A stretch of DNA of 49,958 nt from UBA4717 sp045577925 (GCA_045577925.1 JAZNJH010000020.1:1-49958), one strand, 5' to 3'; shown: positions 8,198-16,756, counted from the first letter of the stretch. Notes: a model not told the origin generated them from the sequence alone. Translations and numbers: made by a program.

Positions 8198-8764
8198 GTG
8201 TCAATAAACACGGTTGAAGGCAGATTGTTTTTTGTTAATATGTCTTTAGCACTTATTGGAATAGCACTTGTTGTCTGGCTGATAATCTGGACATGCCAAA
8301 AAACTATGGGAAACAATCTTGATTGCAATAAAAAGACGATTTTCTTAACGTTTCCGTATCTATTGATCGGCGCTCTTTCATGGGTGTATAATTTTGGATG
8401 GTTAAGATTTATAATGACTATATTCTGGATTCCGGTTATACAAGGCTTTATTTTGTTTGTACTTAACCTGTTTTCTTCAATATACGTAAACAAGTCAAAA
8501 AAATTAAAAGTGATAAATATACTATTCAATATAACGTATTTAGGCTCAAACATTCTATTTCCTGATGGCGGAGATACCGGTGAAATGTATCTTTGCTTCG
8601 GACTGATACATAGCGATCTCATTTCCGTTATCGCGATCAATATCTCAATTATAATGTTTATTGCATTTTTGGTTTTAATCGTTTTGCAGATAGTTGGTAT
8701 TGTAAAGATTAAGATGCGTCTGAAAGAATCTGCATCAAGCGAAGAAAGTGAGATCAAGATATGA
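8198..8764 (+). CDS. Membrane protein, short paralogue of the protein at 2884
   Basis: 188-aa protein with about five hydrophobic spans. It begins with GTG preceded by a strong AAAGGAGGG. From about residue 45 it aligns with the C-terminal half of the protein at 2884: W-V-Y-N-F-G-W-L-R-F, then I-P-V-I-Q-G and F-G-L-I-H followed by two spans and a basic tail. The first spans of the longer protein are absent. No function is recognised. The stop overlaps the next start as ATGA, so it is translationally coupled to the small membrane-anchored protein after it. Confidence 0.75.
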   Translation: MSINTVEGRLFFVNMSLALIGIALVVWLIIWTCQKTMGNNLDCNKKTIFLTFPYLLIGALSWVYNFGWLRFIMTIFWIPVIQGFILFVLNLFSSIYVNKSKKLKVINILFNITYLGSNILFPDGGDTGEMYLCFGLIHSDLISVIAINISIIMFIAFLVLIVLQIVGIVKIKMRLKESASSEESEIKI

Positions 8765-9135
8765 ATAAAATAAAATCATTTTTCAAAGAGTGTGGAGTAT
8801 TCTTAATAATAATTATTTGGCTTGTAACGATTGGGTTATCGTTTTATATCGGTATGGTATATCAATGGGCATCGACAACTGAGATTGAAACATCCAAGGA
8901 TTTTGGCGAAATAACAGTTGGCGAAAATGAAATAGTTGATTACACTTTGTTTTTAGAAATACCTAGCAAGTACAGTTCGCTTGAAAAAGTAGACGAATCC
9001 TTTAGAAAGACTATTTCGTTATACATGCAGGCTAATAATTTAAAGTTAAAAGAGGGTACACACAGATTTAGCATTAAAAACGGAGAACTTGATGATTATC
9101 TAAACGAAGAATTCGCATTCGAACCCATAGAGTAA
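8761..9135 (+). CDS. Small single-span membrane protein, unknown
   Basis: 124-aa protein with one hydrophobic span at about residues 12-34 and a polar C-terminal domain of roughly 90 residues that should lie outside the membrane (positive residues precede the span). No family was recognised. The start ATG shares bases with the previous stop (ATGA), so it is probably made in fixed ratio with the five-span protein and may be its partner. The unit ends at the terminator-promoter element beginning 14 bases downstream. Confidence 0.65.
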   Translation: MNKIKSFFKECGVFLIIIIWLVTIGLSFYIGMVYQWASTTEIETSKDFGEITVGENEIVDYTLFLEIPSKYSSLEKVDESFRKTISLYMQANNLKLKEGTHRFSIKNGELDDYLNEEFAFEPIE

Positions 9136-9149
9136 TATAAAATATTTAT

Positions 9150-9206
9150 AAAAATGACAATTTTCTCATTGAAGGGGTTGTCATTTTTGTTGTTTTGTGA
9201 TAAAAT
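9150..9206 (+). promoter_or_regulatory. Fused terminator-promoter element D
   Basis: AAAATGACAA and TTGTCATTTT pair perfectly over ten bases. TTGTCA (9178-9183) is followed after 17 bases by TAAAAT (9201-9206) with an extended TG. It ends the membrane-protein pair and starts the GntP gene. Confidence 0.78.
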
Positions 9207-9247
9207 ATAAACAGCAAAATTAAATATAATCATACAGGAGGAAAAAC

Positions 9248-10606
9248 ATGACAGGCATCGCACTTATCATCGCTTTTATTGTGGCAATCGTGCTTATGGT
9301 TGTTGCAATAGCAAAATTCAAGGTTCACCCGTTTTTATCAATCATGGGTGTATCATTGCTCCTCGCATTTGCTGCAGGAATTCCGCTTGCGCAGATCCCC
9401 GACGTTATCGCAGCCGGATTTTCAGGCACGTTCAGTTCAATTGGTATCGTAATCATCCTTGGCGCACTTATCGGCTCAATACTTGAGCAGACGGGTGCTG
9501 CGCTCAAGCTTGCTGACCTTGTTGTAAAGCTTGTTGGTAAAAAGAATCCCGAACTTGCTATCGGACTTATGGGTTGGGTTGTTTCCATTCCCGTATTCTG
9601 CGACAGCGGTTTCGTTATTCTTGACCCTATCCGCCGTGCTATGGTGCGCCGTACAGGCACATCAAGCGTTGCTATGACAGTTGCACTCTCAGCAGGACTT
9701 TACATTTCACACGTTCTTATTCCCCCAACACCGGGTCCTATCGCAGCAGCGAATACACTCGGTATCGGTGATAGTCTTCTTCTCGTTATGGGATTAGGCC
9801 TTCTTTGCTCAATTTTCCCGATAATTGCAGGACTTCTTTATGCAAAGTTTATTGGTAAGAGAGTAAAGAGCTCTGACGAAACAGCTGATTCGGACGAAAT
9901 TGTAAAGACATACGAAGAACTTATTGCAGAACATGGTAAGCTTCCAAATGGTATAAACTCACTTGCTCCGCTTGTTGTTCCCGTAATCCTTATGGCTCTT
10001 GGTACAATAGCTTCCTTTGCAGGATTTACGGGCTTTGCTCTTGAAATATGTACCTTCCTTGGTAAGCCTATTATAGCTCTTGCAGTTGGTACGATATTTG
10101 CTATAATCCAGCTTGCAACAGCAAAAAAGATGAAGGCGTTCTATGAAATAACAGACAGCACACTCAAAACTGTCGGCCCGATCCTTTTCGTAACGGCCGC
10201 AGGCGGTGTTCTCGGTAAGGTTATCTCTTCCACAACGCTTGTTCAGTACATAATCGACAACGCAGGCTTCCTTATGAGCCTCGGTATTTTCTTCCCGTTT
10301 TTATTGGCGGCTCTACTTAAAACCGCACAAGGCTCGTCCACAGTTGCTATTACAACAACAGCAGGTATTATGGTACCCCTTCTTGCTCCGCTTGGACTTG
10401 ATGGCACTGTTATGACCACACTCACAGTTATGGCAATAGGTGCCGGCGCTATGACGGTATCTCATGCTAACGACTCATACTTCTGGGTTGTAACGAACTT
10501 CGGTAAGATGACGCCCGAACAGGGATATAAGACTCAAACGCTCCTTACGCTTGTAATGGGTGTTGCAACAATGATTGAGATATTTATACTCTCACTGTTC
10601 TTCTGA
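9248..10606 (+). CDS. GntP-family gluconate/organic-acid permease
   Basis: 452-aa polytopic permease of the gluconate:H+ symporter (GntP) family, of full family length with about 12-14 spans. Recognisable blocks are V-H-P-F-L near residue 25, G-L-M-G-W-V-V-S-I-P-V-F-C-D-S-G-F near 115, P-P-T-P-G-P near 160, and S-H-A-N-D-S-Y-F-W-V near the C-terminus. Family members carry gluconate, glycerate or related hydroxy acids. Being followed directly by a two-subunit fumarase/tartrate-dehydratase pair, and with a glycerate kinase further on, a dicarboxylate or hydroxy-acid substrate is plausible. AGGAGG precedes the ATG. Confidence 0.93.
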   Translation: MTGIALIIAFIVAIVLMVVAIAKFKVHPFLSIMGVSLLLAFAAGIPLAQIPDVIAAGFSGTFSSIGIVIILGALIGSILEQTGAALKLADLVVKLVGKKNPELAIGLMGWVVSIPVFCDSGFVILDPIRRAMVRRTGTSSVAMTVALSAGLYISHVLIPPTPGPIAAANTLGIGDSLLLVMGLGLLCSIFPIIAGLLYAKFIGKRVKSSDETADSDEIVKTYEELIAEHGKLPNGINSLAPLVVPVILMALGTIASFAGFTGFALEICTFLGKPIIALAVGTIFAIIQLATAKKMKAFYEITDSTLKTVGPILFVTAAGGVLGKVISSTTLVQYIIDNAGFLMSLGIFFPFLLAALLKTAQGSSTVAITTTAGIMVPLLAPLGLDGTVMTTLTVMAIGAGAMTVSHANDSYFWVVTNFGKMTPEQGYKTQTLLTLVMGVATMIEIFILSLFF

Positions 10607-10619
10607 AAATAATTTCTAA

Positions 10620-10677
10620 AAAAATGACAACTTTCTCCTAAAAGAGAGTTGTCATTTTATTTATTTAATGATATAAT
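10620..10677 (+). promoter_or_regulatory. Fused terminator-promoter element E
   Basis: AAAATGACAACTTTCT and its near-perfect complement form the longest stem in the set. TTGTCA (10649-10654), 17 bases and a consensus TATAAT (10672-10677) with upstream TG make it also the best promoter. It separates gntP from the hydro-lyase pair. Confidence 0.82.
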
Positions 10678-10728
10678 TTATATATTGTTTATGATATTAT
10701 GAGTTCAGAGTTGTAAGAGGAAAGTACT

Positions 10729-11568
10729 ATGCGTGAAATTGATGCTGTAATAATTACTCAAACGGTGAAAAAATTATGTATTGATGCAAACTGCCGTTTG
10801 AGCGATGATGTTAAAAAATGTATCAAAAAATCTTGTGACGGTGAAGTGTGGCCCCATGCAAAAGAAATACTTGAGCGCATTGTAGAAAACTATGAGATTG
10901 CCGAAAAGGAAAACATGCCAATTTGTCAGGATACCGGTATGGCGTGTGTGTTTCTTGAAATCGGGCAGGATGTACATATAAACGGTGATATTACCGATGC
11001 GGTAAACGAGGGCGTAAGACAAGGCTACGAAGAAGGCTATCTAAGGAAAAGCGTTGTCCGCGACCCTATTGACAGGGTAAATACAGGGGATAATACTCCG
11101 GCTATGATTTATTTTGAAATTGTACCGGGCGACAAAATAGAACTTACCGTTGCGCCTAAAGGCTTTGGCAGTGAAAATATGAGTAAGATCGCAATGCTTC
11201 GCCCTTCTGACGGACTGCAGGGTGTAAAGGATTTTGTGATAAAAACTGTAGAAGAAGCCGGGCCAAATCCGTGTCCTCCTGTTGTCGTTGGTGTAGGTAT
11301 CGGCGGTACGTTTGACAAGGCGGCTTACCTTGCTAAAAAAGCGCTTATACGTTCGGTAGACGTTCCGAACAGTGACAGTTTTTATGCCGAGCTTGAAAAA
11401 GAACTGCTTGACGAAATAAACAAGCTTGGAATAGGTCCCCAGGGCCTTGGCGGTAAGACTACGGCTCTTGCTGTAAACATCGAAAAATATCCTACTCATA
11501 TTGCAGGACTGCCTGTGGCTGTAAATATAAATTGCCACGTTACAAGGCACAAAACGGAGGTAATATAA
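10729..11568 (+). CDS. Class I fumarate hydratase/L(+)-tartrate dehydratase, alpha subunit
   Basis: 279-aa iron-sulfur catalytic subunit of a two-subunit class I hydro-lyase. Three cysteines placed as in the family, C66 in P-I-C-Q-D-T-G, C182 in N-P-C-P-P and C269 in N-I-N-C-H, should hold the oxygen-sensitive [4Fe-4S] cluster. It dehydrates malate to fumarate or tartrate to oxaloacetate; sequence alone does not decide. The GntP permease upstream and malic enzyme downstream allow either a C4-acid fermentation route or tartrate use. AGAGG precedes the ATG. The beta subunit gene starts at the very next base after the stop. Confidence 0.93.
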   Translation: MREIDAVIITQTVKKLCIDANCRLSDDVKKCIKKSCDGEVWPHAKEILERIVENYEIAEKENMPICQDTGMACVFLEIGQDVHINGDITDAVNEGVRQGYEEGYLRKSVVRDPIDRVNTGDNTPAMIYFEIVPGDKIELTVAPKGFGSENMSKIAMLRPSDGLQGVKDFVIKTVEEAGPNPCPPVVVGVGIGGTFDKAAYLAKKALIRSVDVPNSDSFYAELEKELLDEINKLGIGPQGLGGKTTALAVNIEKYPTHIAGLPVAVNINCHVTRHKTEVI

Positions 11569-12138
11569 ATGGCTGTTTCTATTACTACACCGTTTAAACG
11601 TGAAGATGCAAGGAAACTGAAGGCAGGGGACAGTTGTCTTATATCAGGTGTGATATATACTGCCAGAGATGCTGCCCATAAGCGTCTGTGTGAGCTTGTT
11701 GTACAGGGTAAAGAATTGCCGCTTGATATAAAAGATGCTATCATATATTTTACCGGACCGGCTCCGGCAAAACCCGGACAGACTATAGGCTCAGCAGGAC
11801 CTACGACCTCATACCGTATGGATGCATACAGTCCTGACCTGATCGCATTAGGACAAACTGGTATGATTGGCAAAGGAAAAAGGGATGCGGCAGTTGTTGA
11901 GGCGATGAAGAAACACTCAGCTGTGTATTTTGGAGCTATCGGCGGTTGCGGAGCTCTTTTGAGCAGTTGTATAAAAAAATCCGAAGTTGTAGCATATGAC
12001 GACCTTGGTGCAGAGGCTATACGCAGGCTTGAGGTGGAAAATTTTCCTGTTGTTGTACTCATTGACAGCAATGGCAACAATCTGTATGAGTCAGGAAGGT
12101 CAGATTATCTTCTTAAAAGAGAAGGCGATATACAATAA
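11569..12138 (+). CDS. Class I fumarate hydratase/L(+)-tartrate dehydratase, beta subunit
   Basis: 189-aa beta subunit (C-terminal domain of class I fumarases). S-A-G-P-T-T-S-Y-R-M-D at about 75-85 and the G-K-G-K-R-D and F-G-A-I-G-G-C-G-A-L segments are the substrate-binding blocks of this family. It forms the heteromer with the alpha subunit, and the ATG follows the alpha stop with no gap and has GGAGG just upstream inside that gene. The length is normal for the separate-subunit form. Confidence 0.93.
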   Translation: MAVSITTPFKREDARKLKAGDSCLISGVIYTARDAAHKRLCELVVQGKELPLDIKDAIIYFTGPAPAKPGQTIGSAGPTTSYRMDAYSPDLIALGQTGMIGKGKRDAAVVEAMKKHSAVYFGAIGGCGALLSSCIKKSEVVAYDDLGAEAIRRLEVENFPVVVLIDSNGNNLYESGRSDYLLKREGDIQ

Positions 12139-12163
12139 ATATTACTGTGTTACCTAAATAATA

Positions 12164-12222
12164 CAAAAATGACAACTTTATTTAAAAAGAGGGTTGCCAT
12201 TTTTGTATTTTGCTGATACAAT
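12164..12222 (+). promoter_or_regulatory. Fused terminator-promoter element F
   Basis: The left arm is AAAATGACAACT while the right arm carries TTGCCATTTTT, so one internal pair is mismatched (A against C). TTGCCA (12194-12199), 17 bases and TACAAT (12217-12222) form the promoter of the SGNH gene. Confidence 0.72.
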
Positions 12223-12262
12223 GTTCTTGTATGATTTTTAGATAAGTAAATGAGGACATTGT

Positions 12263-13279
12263 ATGAAACTTAGCTTTGATAAAATCAAGGAAATTGCAAC
12301 GGGTGCAGTATGTGCCGCAGAAGAAAACGGATATGTATATCTTCACAGATTTACCGATGCGCAAAGAGCGTTGTATTTTGAAACAAACAAAGACTTTTAT
12401 GCAAAAGCGCTGACTGCTGCCGGAATCAAACTGTCATTTAAAACCGACAGTACAAAACTTACAATTAAAGGAATAGTTGAACTTGGCCTTTCCAGACGTT
12501 ATTACTCATTTGATGTGTTTGTAAACGGTGAAGTAATAGGTTACATTGATAATTTTTCAATGAGGGAACTGCCGAAGTTCTACGTTGACGAGTATTTTGA
12601 ACTTCCTCAAATCTTTGAAAAGACTTTTGAACTCGGCGAAGGCGAAAAGACGGTGTGCGTTCACTTGCCCTGGTCTGTTATTACAAAAATAAGCGAAGTT
12701 TCGCTTGATGACGGTTCATACGTTGTTCCGGCAAAAACTAACAAAAAGCTTCTTGTATACGGTGACTCAATAACTCAGGGTTATGATGCGCTTCGCCCGT
12801 CAAACCGTTATATTGCAAGACTTGCAGACAAGCTTGGAGTTGAGGAAATAAACAAAGCTATCGGCGGTGAAAGATTCTTTGCGGATCTTGCAGCGCTGAA
12901 AGACGATTTTACTCCCGACTACATAACTGTTGCGTATGGTTCTAATGACTGGTCAATGACAGATATAGAAACTTTCCGTCATCACTGCCGCCTTTTTTAC
13001 ACAAAGCTTGCAGAAAACTACCCTGACTCGAAAATATTTGCAATTACTCCGATTTGGCGTAAGGATATGGTTGAATACAGGGTATTTGGACAGCTTGAGC
13101 AGGTTGAAGAAGAAATCAGAAATATCGTTAAGGATATTGATAATATCACACTCATTCGAGGATTTGATTTTGTCCCGAAGGACGAAAATTATTTTGCAGA
13201 TTTAAGACTTCATCCAAATGATAAAGGGTTTGAGTATCAATTTAAAAATTTGTATGCAGAGATAGAAAAGAACATTTAA
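12263..13279 (+). CDS. SGNH/GDSL hydrolase with N-terminal beta domain
   Basis: 338-aa protein. Residues 1-150 look like a beta-rich accessory domain, and from 160 on there is a SGNH hydrolase: G-D-S-I-T-Q-G at 167-173 (nucleophile S169), the glycine block G-G-E-R at 201-204, G-S-N-D at 226-229 and D-L-R-L-H-P at 313-318 (D313, H317). This layout is that of carbohydrate esterases which deacetylate glycans or sugars. No signal peptide is seen, so the substrate is probably an imported acetylated sugar. The exporter gene follows after 14 bases. Confidence 0.88.
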   Translation: MKLSFDKIKEIATGAVCAAEENGYVYLHRFTDAQRALYFETNKDFYAKALTAAGIKLSFKTDSTKLTIKGIVELGLSRRYYSFDVFVNGEVIGYIDNFSMRELPKFYVDEYFELPQIFEKTFELGEGEKTVCVHLPWSVITKISEVSLDDGSYVVPAKTNKKLLVYGDSITQGYDALRPSNRYIARLADKLGVEEINKAIGGERFFADLAALKDDFTPDYITVAYGSNDWSMTDIETFRHHCRLFYTKLAENYPDSKIFAITPIWRKDMVEYRVFGQLEQVEEEIRNIVKDIDNITLIRGFDFVPKDENYFADLRLHPNDKGFEYQFKNLYAEIEKNI

Positions 13280-13293
13280 TTTCGAGGCACATT

Positions 13294-14166
13294 ATGAAAA
13301 AAGCGTATTTATTTGCCGGAATATCAATATTTTTCTGGTCCACAACATCCGTTGTGACAAAGCTTTTGCTTGGGTCGCTTAACAATTTCCAGCTTTTATG
13401 GGCAAATGCATTTTTTGCTTTTATTTCCTTACTTGTTATCAATATCGTAACAGGGAATATAAAAAGGCTTAAAGAGTACAAGTTTCGTGACTACATAATA
13501 TCAGTTCTGATAGGCTTGCCGGGCGGATGCTTGTACTATGTATTTTTCTATGCCGGAACAGCTATGCTTCCGGCTTCGCAAGCATTTATTATAAATTATC
13601 TGTGGCCGATAATGAGTGTAGTGTTTGCATGTATTATATTAAGAGAAAAGCTGACAGCACGAAAAGCTATCGCTATTATAATGTCATTTGTCGGCGTTGC
13701 TATAGTGACTTTTAGGGGCGGTTTTTCGTTTGAAGTAACAACACTTATTGGTGCAATTTATTGTATACTTGGCGCTGTATGCTACGGTTTATTTACTGCT
13801 CTTAACAAGAAAATGCAATATGAGAGCCGTATATCAATGATGATAAATTTCTTTGCAACATTTATACTTACAAGCGTAATAAATGCATCAAACGGCGACA
13901 TCTTTATGCCAAGCCTTGCACAAAATCTCGGCTTTGCTTACAGTGGAATATTTGCTATGGCTGTAACAAGTACTCTCTGGATGATAGCACTTAATCTGGG
14001 TGATACGGCAAAGATATCCAATCTTGCATACGTAACACCGTTTTTGTCGCTTTTATGGTCAATGATTATCTTGAAAGAGGAGTTTGAGATTTCGTATTTA
14101 ATCGGGCTTGTAGTTATCGTTCTCGGAATCTTTGTTCAGCTTAAAGATAAAAAGGAAAAGGTTTAA
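13294..14166 (+). CDS. EamA/DMT-superfamily transporter
   Basis: 290-aa protein with ten hydrophobic spans in two five-span EamA repeats (roughly 5-140 and 150-285), the standard size for the drug/metabolite transporter superfamily. The W-S-T-T-S start and L-P-G-G/N-Y-L-W-P-I blocks are typical. Family members move amino acids, nucleosides or metabolites; no substrate can be assigned. It lies in a tight run with the SGNH gene before it and the malic enzyme 17 bases after it. Confidence 0.9.
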   Translation: MKKAYLFAGISIFFWSTTSVVTKLLLGSLNNFQLLWANAFFAFISLLVINIVTGNIKRLKEYKFRDYIISVLIGLPGGCLYYVFFYAGTAMLPASQAFIINYLWPIMSVVFACIILREKLTARKAIAIIMSFVGVAIVTFRGGFSFEVTTLIGAIYCILGAVCYGLFTALNKKMQYESRISMMINFFATFILTSVINASNGDIFMPSLAQNLGFAYSGIFAMAVTSTLWMIALNLGDTAKISNLAYVTPFLSLLWSMIILKEEFEISYLIGLVVIVLGIFVQLKDKKEKV

Positions 14167-14183
14167 TTTTATAGGAGACTACC

Positions 14184-15356
14184 ATGGATATAAGAGAAGA
14201 ATCACTTAAAAAGCATTATGAATGGAACGGAAAGATAGAAGTTATTGCACGTGCGCCGATCAACTCAAGAGAGGATTTGTCACTTGCATATACTCCCGGC
14301 GTGGCAGAGCCTTGCCTTGAAATACAGAAGGACGTAAATAAGTCATACGAGCTTACACGCCGTTCAAATATTGTGGCGGTCGTAACAGACGGTACTGCGG
14401 TACTTGGTCTTGGTGACATAGGTCCTGAAGCCGGTATGCCGGTTATGGAAGGAAAGTGTGCGCTTTTCAAAACCTTTGCTGACGTTGATGCGTTTCCTCT
14501 CTGCATAAAGTCTAAGGACGTTGACGAGATAGTCCGCACTATATATCTCCTTTCGGGAAGCTTCGGCGGTATCAATCTTGAGGACATCTCCGCCCCCCGC
14601 TGCTTTGAAATCGAAAAAAGACTTAAGGAGATCTGTGATATACCGGTATTTCATGATGACCAGCACGGCACTGCAATAGTTGTTGCAGCGGCGCTTATAA
14701 ATGCTCTTAAGCTTGTGAAGAAGGATATTCACAAAGTAAAGGTTGTCATAAACGGTGCAGGCTCGGCAGGTATTGCGATCGGTAAGCACCTTATGAATAT
14801 CGGTGTGAAGAATCTGACCTTCTGCGACAGATTCGGTATCATATGTGAGGGGGATGAAAACAATAACCCTGCGCAAGAGGAAATAGCGAAGATAACAAAT
14901 CTTGAACATAAGAAAGGAAGCCTTGCAGATGCACTGAGCGGCGCTGACGTATTCGTTGGCGTTTCTGCACCGAATCTTGTGACACCTGAGATGGTAAAGT
15001 CGATGGCAAGTGACGCAATTATGTTCCCGATGGCAAATCCTACACCCGAAATCATGCCTGACGTTGCAAAAGCGGCAGGTGCAAGAGTCGTTGGTACGGG
15101 AAGATCCGATTTCCCGAATCAGATAAATAACGTTCTTGCATTCCCCGGAATTTTCCGAGGTGCGCTTGATTGCAGAGCGACCTGCATCAATGAAGAAATG
15201 AAGGTTGCAACGTCCTATGCGCTTGCATCTCTCATTCCTGACGAGGAGATAAACGAGGATAATATTATCGCACCGGCACTCGATAAGAGAGTTGCAGAAG
15301 TTGTTGCAAAAGCAGTTATTAAAACTGCCAAAGAAACCGGTGTCGCAAGAATATAA
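14184..15356 (+). CDS. NAD(P)-dependent malic enzyme
   Basis: 390-aa malate dehydrogenase (oxaloacetate-decarboxylating) of the short bacterial type, converting malate to pyruvate and CO2. Catalytic Y36 (L-A-Y-T-P-G-V) and K91 (E-G-K-C), metal ligands E133-D134 and D158 (H-D-D-Q-H-G-T), and the Rossmann motif G-A-G-S-A-G at 191-196 are all present. The cofactor is more likely NAD, judging from clostridial relatives, but the sequence was not tested for it. AGGAG precedes the ATG. With the upstream hydro-lyase it could link fumarate or malate to pyruvate. Confidence 0.95.
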   Translation: MDIREESLKKHYEWNGKIEVIARAPINSREDLSLAYTPGVAEPCLEIQKDVNKSYELTRRSNIVAVVTDGTAVLGLGDIGPEAGMPVMEGKCALFKTFADVDAFPLCIKSKDVDEIVRTIYLLSGSFGGINLEDISAPRCFEIEKRLKEICDIPVFHDDQHGTAIVVAAALINALKLVKKDIHKVKVVINGAGSAGIAIGKHLMNIGVKNLTFCDRFGIICEGDENNNPAQEEIAKITNLEHKKGSLADALSGADVFVGVSAPNLVTPEMVKSMASDAIMFPMANPTPEIMPDVAKAAGARVVGTGRSDFPNQINNVLAFPGIFRGALDCRATCINEEMKVATSYALASLIPDEEINEDNIIAPALDKRVAEVVAKAVIKTAKETGVARI

Positions 15357-15371
15357 ATTTATTTTTAATAC

Positions 15372-15400
15372 TTGAAATATTTTACTCCGGATGTTATAAT
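15372..15400 (+). promoter_or_regulatory. Promoter of the glycerate kinase gene
   Basis: TTGAAA and TATAAT are separated by exactly 17 bases. The -10 box and most of the spacer lie inside the left arm of a large inverted repeat. Confidence 0.8.
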
Positions 15401-15463
15401 AAAAGTAAACAATGCCGCACGTGGCGCGGCGAAACCAAATAACCTTATTATAATATCCGGAGT
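15384..15463. repeat. 19-bp inverted repeat around the glycerate kinase promoter and leader
   Basis: The left arm begins ACTCCGGATGTTATAAT (15384-15402) and the right arm (15445-15463) is its reverse complement with one G-T exception. Between them lies a small GC-rich hairpin, GCCGC-7-GCGGC. The arm centres are 61 bases apart, about six helical turns. The transcript would contain only the right arm, which argues for a DNA-level site, such as paired operators, rather than an mRNA hairpin. Confidence 0.65.
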
Positions 15464-15486
15464 TTTAAATTTAAGGAGAAAGTATT

Positions 15487-16626
15487 ATGAAGGTAACAGT
15501 AGCAATAGACTCTTTTAAGGGAAGTCTTTCAACTTTTGAGGCAGGAAAAGCCATATCAGAGGGAGTTATGCTTGCATATAAAGATGCAGAAGTATGCATA
15601 CGTCCTCTTGCTGACGGCGGAGAGGGAACCGTTGATGCTGTTACGTATGCAACAGGCGGAGAACTTATCAAAATATCCGTACACGGTCCTCTTGATAAGA
15701 ACGTTGAAGCAGTTTACGGTATAACACCCGACAAAACTGCGGTTATGGAAATGTCAGCAGCGGCAGGCATCACACTTGTAACTGATAAAGAAAGAAATCC
15801 TCTCAATACAACAACTTACGGCGTTGGTGAAATGATAGCCGATGCTATAAAAAGAGGTTGCCGTAATTTTATAATCGGTATCGGTGGCAGTGCAACGAAC
15901 GACGGCGGTATCGGTATGCTTCAGGCTTTGGGCTTTGAGTTTCTTGATAAAGACGGCAAAAATGTATCAATTGCCGGATGCGGACTTCGTGACATAGCTG
16001 AAATTCGTACAGATAAGGCAATGGCTGAAATCGAAGAATGTACTTTTAATATAGCGTGTGACGTTAAAAATCCTCTCTGCGGCGACATCGGATGCAGCGC
16101 AGTGTTCGGCCCGCAAAAGGGTGCTACACCCCAAATCGTTAAGGAAATGGACTCCTGGCTTGAAAATTATGCGAATCTTACAAAAAAGGTTCTGCCGGAC
16201 TCTGATGCAACAATACCCGGAACCGGTGCTGCAGGCGGACTTGGATTTGCATTTATGTCATATCTTGGCGGTAAGCTTCAGTCGGGAATTGAACTTGTTA
16301 TGGCGGCAACAGAACTTGAAAAATATATAGTTGATGCAGACGTTGTCGTAACGGGTGAAGGAAGACTTGATGGTCAGTCATATATGGGTAAAGCACCAAT
16401 AGGCGTAGCGAAACTTGCGAAAAAGTACAACAAGCCTGTAATAGCTTTCTCGGGATGTGTTACCGATGATGCTGTTGTTTGTAACGAACACGGAATTGAT
16501 GCATTCTTCCCGATACTCAGAACGCCTTGCACGCTTTCAGAAGCTATGGATATAAAAAATGCACACAAGAATCTACGTGATACGGCAGAGCAGGCATTCA
16601 AGCTTGTAAAAACATTCAAAAAATAG
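15487..16626 (+). CDS. Glycerate 2-kinase (GarK/GlxK family)
   Basis: 379-aa glycerate kinase of the bacterial class II type, phosphorylating D-glycerate to 2-phosphoglycerate. The N-terminal A-I-D-S-F-K-G-S-L-S, the P-L-A-D-G-G-E-G-T block at about 38-46, the I-G-G-S-A-T-N-D-G-G-I-G-M-L motif near 135 and P-G-T-G-A-A-G-G-L-G near 240 are family signatures. Length is normal. It has its own promoter, and an unusual inverted repeat surrounds that promoter. AAGGAG precedes the ATG. It would supply glycolysis from glycerate, possibly imported by the GntP permease. Confidence 0.95.
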   Translation: MKVTVAIDSFKGSLSTFEAGKAISEGVMLAYKDAEVCIRPLADGGEGTVDAVTYATGGELIKISVHGPLDKNVEAVYGITPDKTAVMEMSAAAGITLVTDKERNPLNTTTYGVGEMIADAIKRGCRNFIIGIGGSATNDGGIGMLQALGFEFLDKDGKNVSIAGCGLRDIAEIRTDKAMAEIEECTFNIACDVKNPLCGDIGCSAVFGPQKGATPQIVKEMDSWLENYANLTKKVLPDSDATIPGTGAAGGLGFAFMSYLGGKLQSGIELVMAATELEKYIVDADVVVTGEGRLDGQSYMGKAPIGVAKLAKKYNKPVIAFSGCVTDDAVVCNEHGIDAFFPILRTPCTLSEAMDIKNAHKNLRDTAEQAFKLVKTFKK

Positions 16627-16649
16627 AACATATTCAAAAAAACGAACAA

Positions 16650-16704
16650 AAAATAGCAAGTATCTTTTAGGGTGATTGCTATTTTTTTATTTATATGATA
16701 GAAT
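16650..16704 (+). promoter_or_regulatory. Fused terminator-promoter element G
   Basis: AAAATAGCAA pairs perfectly with TTGCTATTTT. TTGCTA (16676-16681), 17 bases and TAGAAT (16699-16704) with extended TG form the promoter for the D-aminoacylase. Both arms have changed together (TAGCAA/TTGCTA), keeping pairing and a -35-like hexamer. Confidence 0.75.
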
Positions 16705-16756
16705 TGCCTTGTATAGCTGTTTAGGAATTAATAATATTATAGTTGGAGTGTTGAAA

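Noticed and set aside
8035..8757. 240-codon minus-strand frame opposite the HAD and membrane genes
   Set aside because: It is the shadow of two well-supported + strand genes and has no recognisable protein features.
11041..12080. Minus-strand frames opposite the hydro-lyase genes
   Set aside because: Shadows of strongly conserved coding sequence on the + strand.
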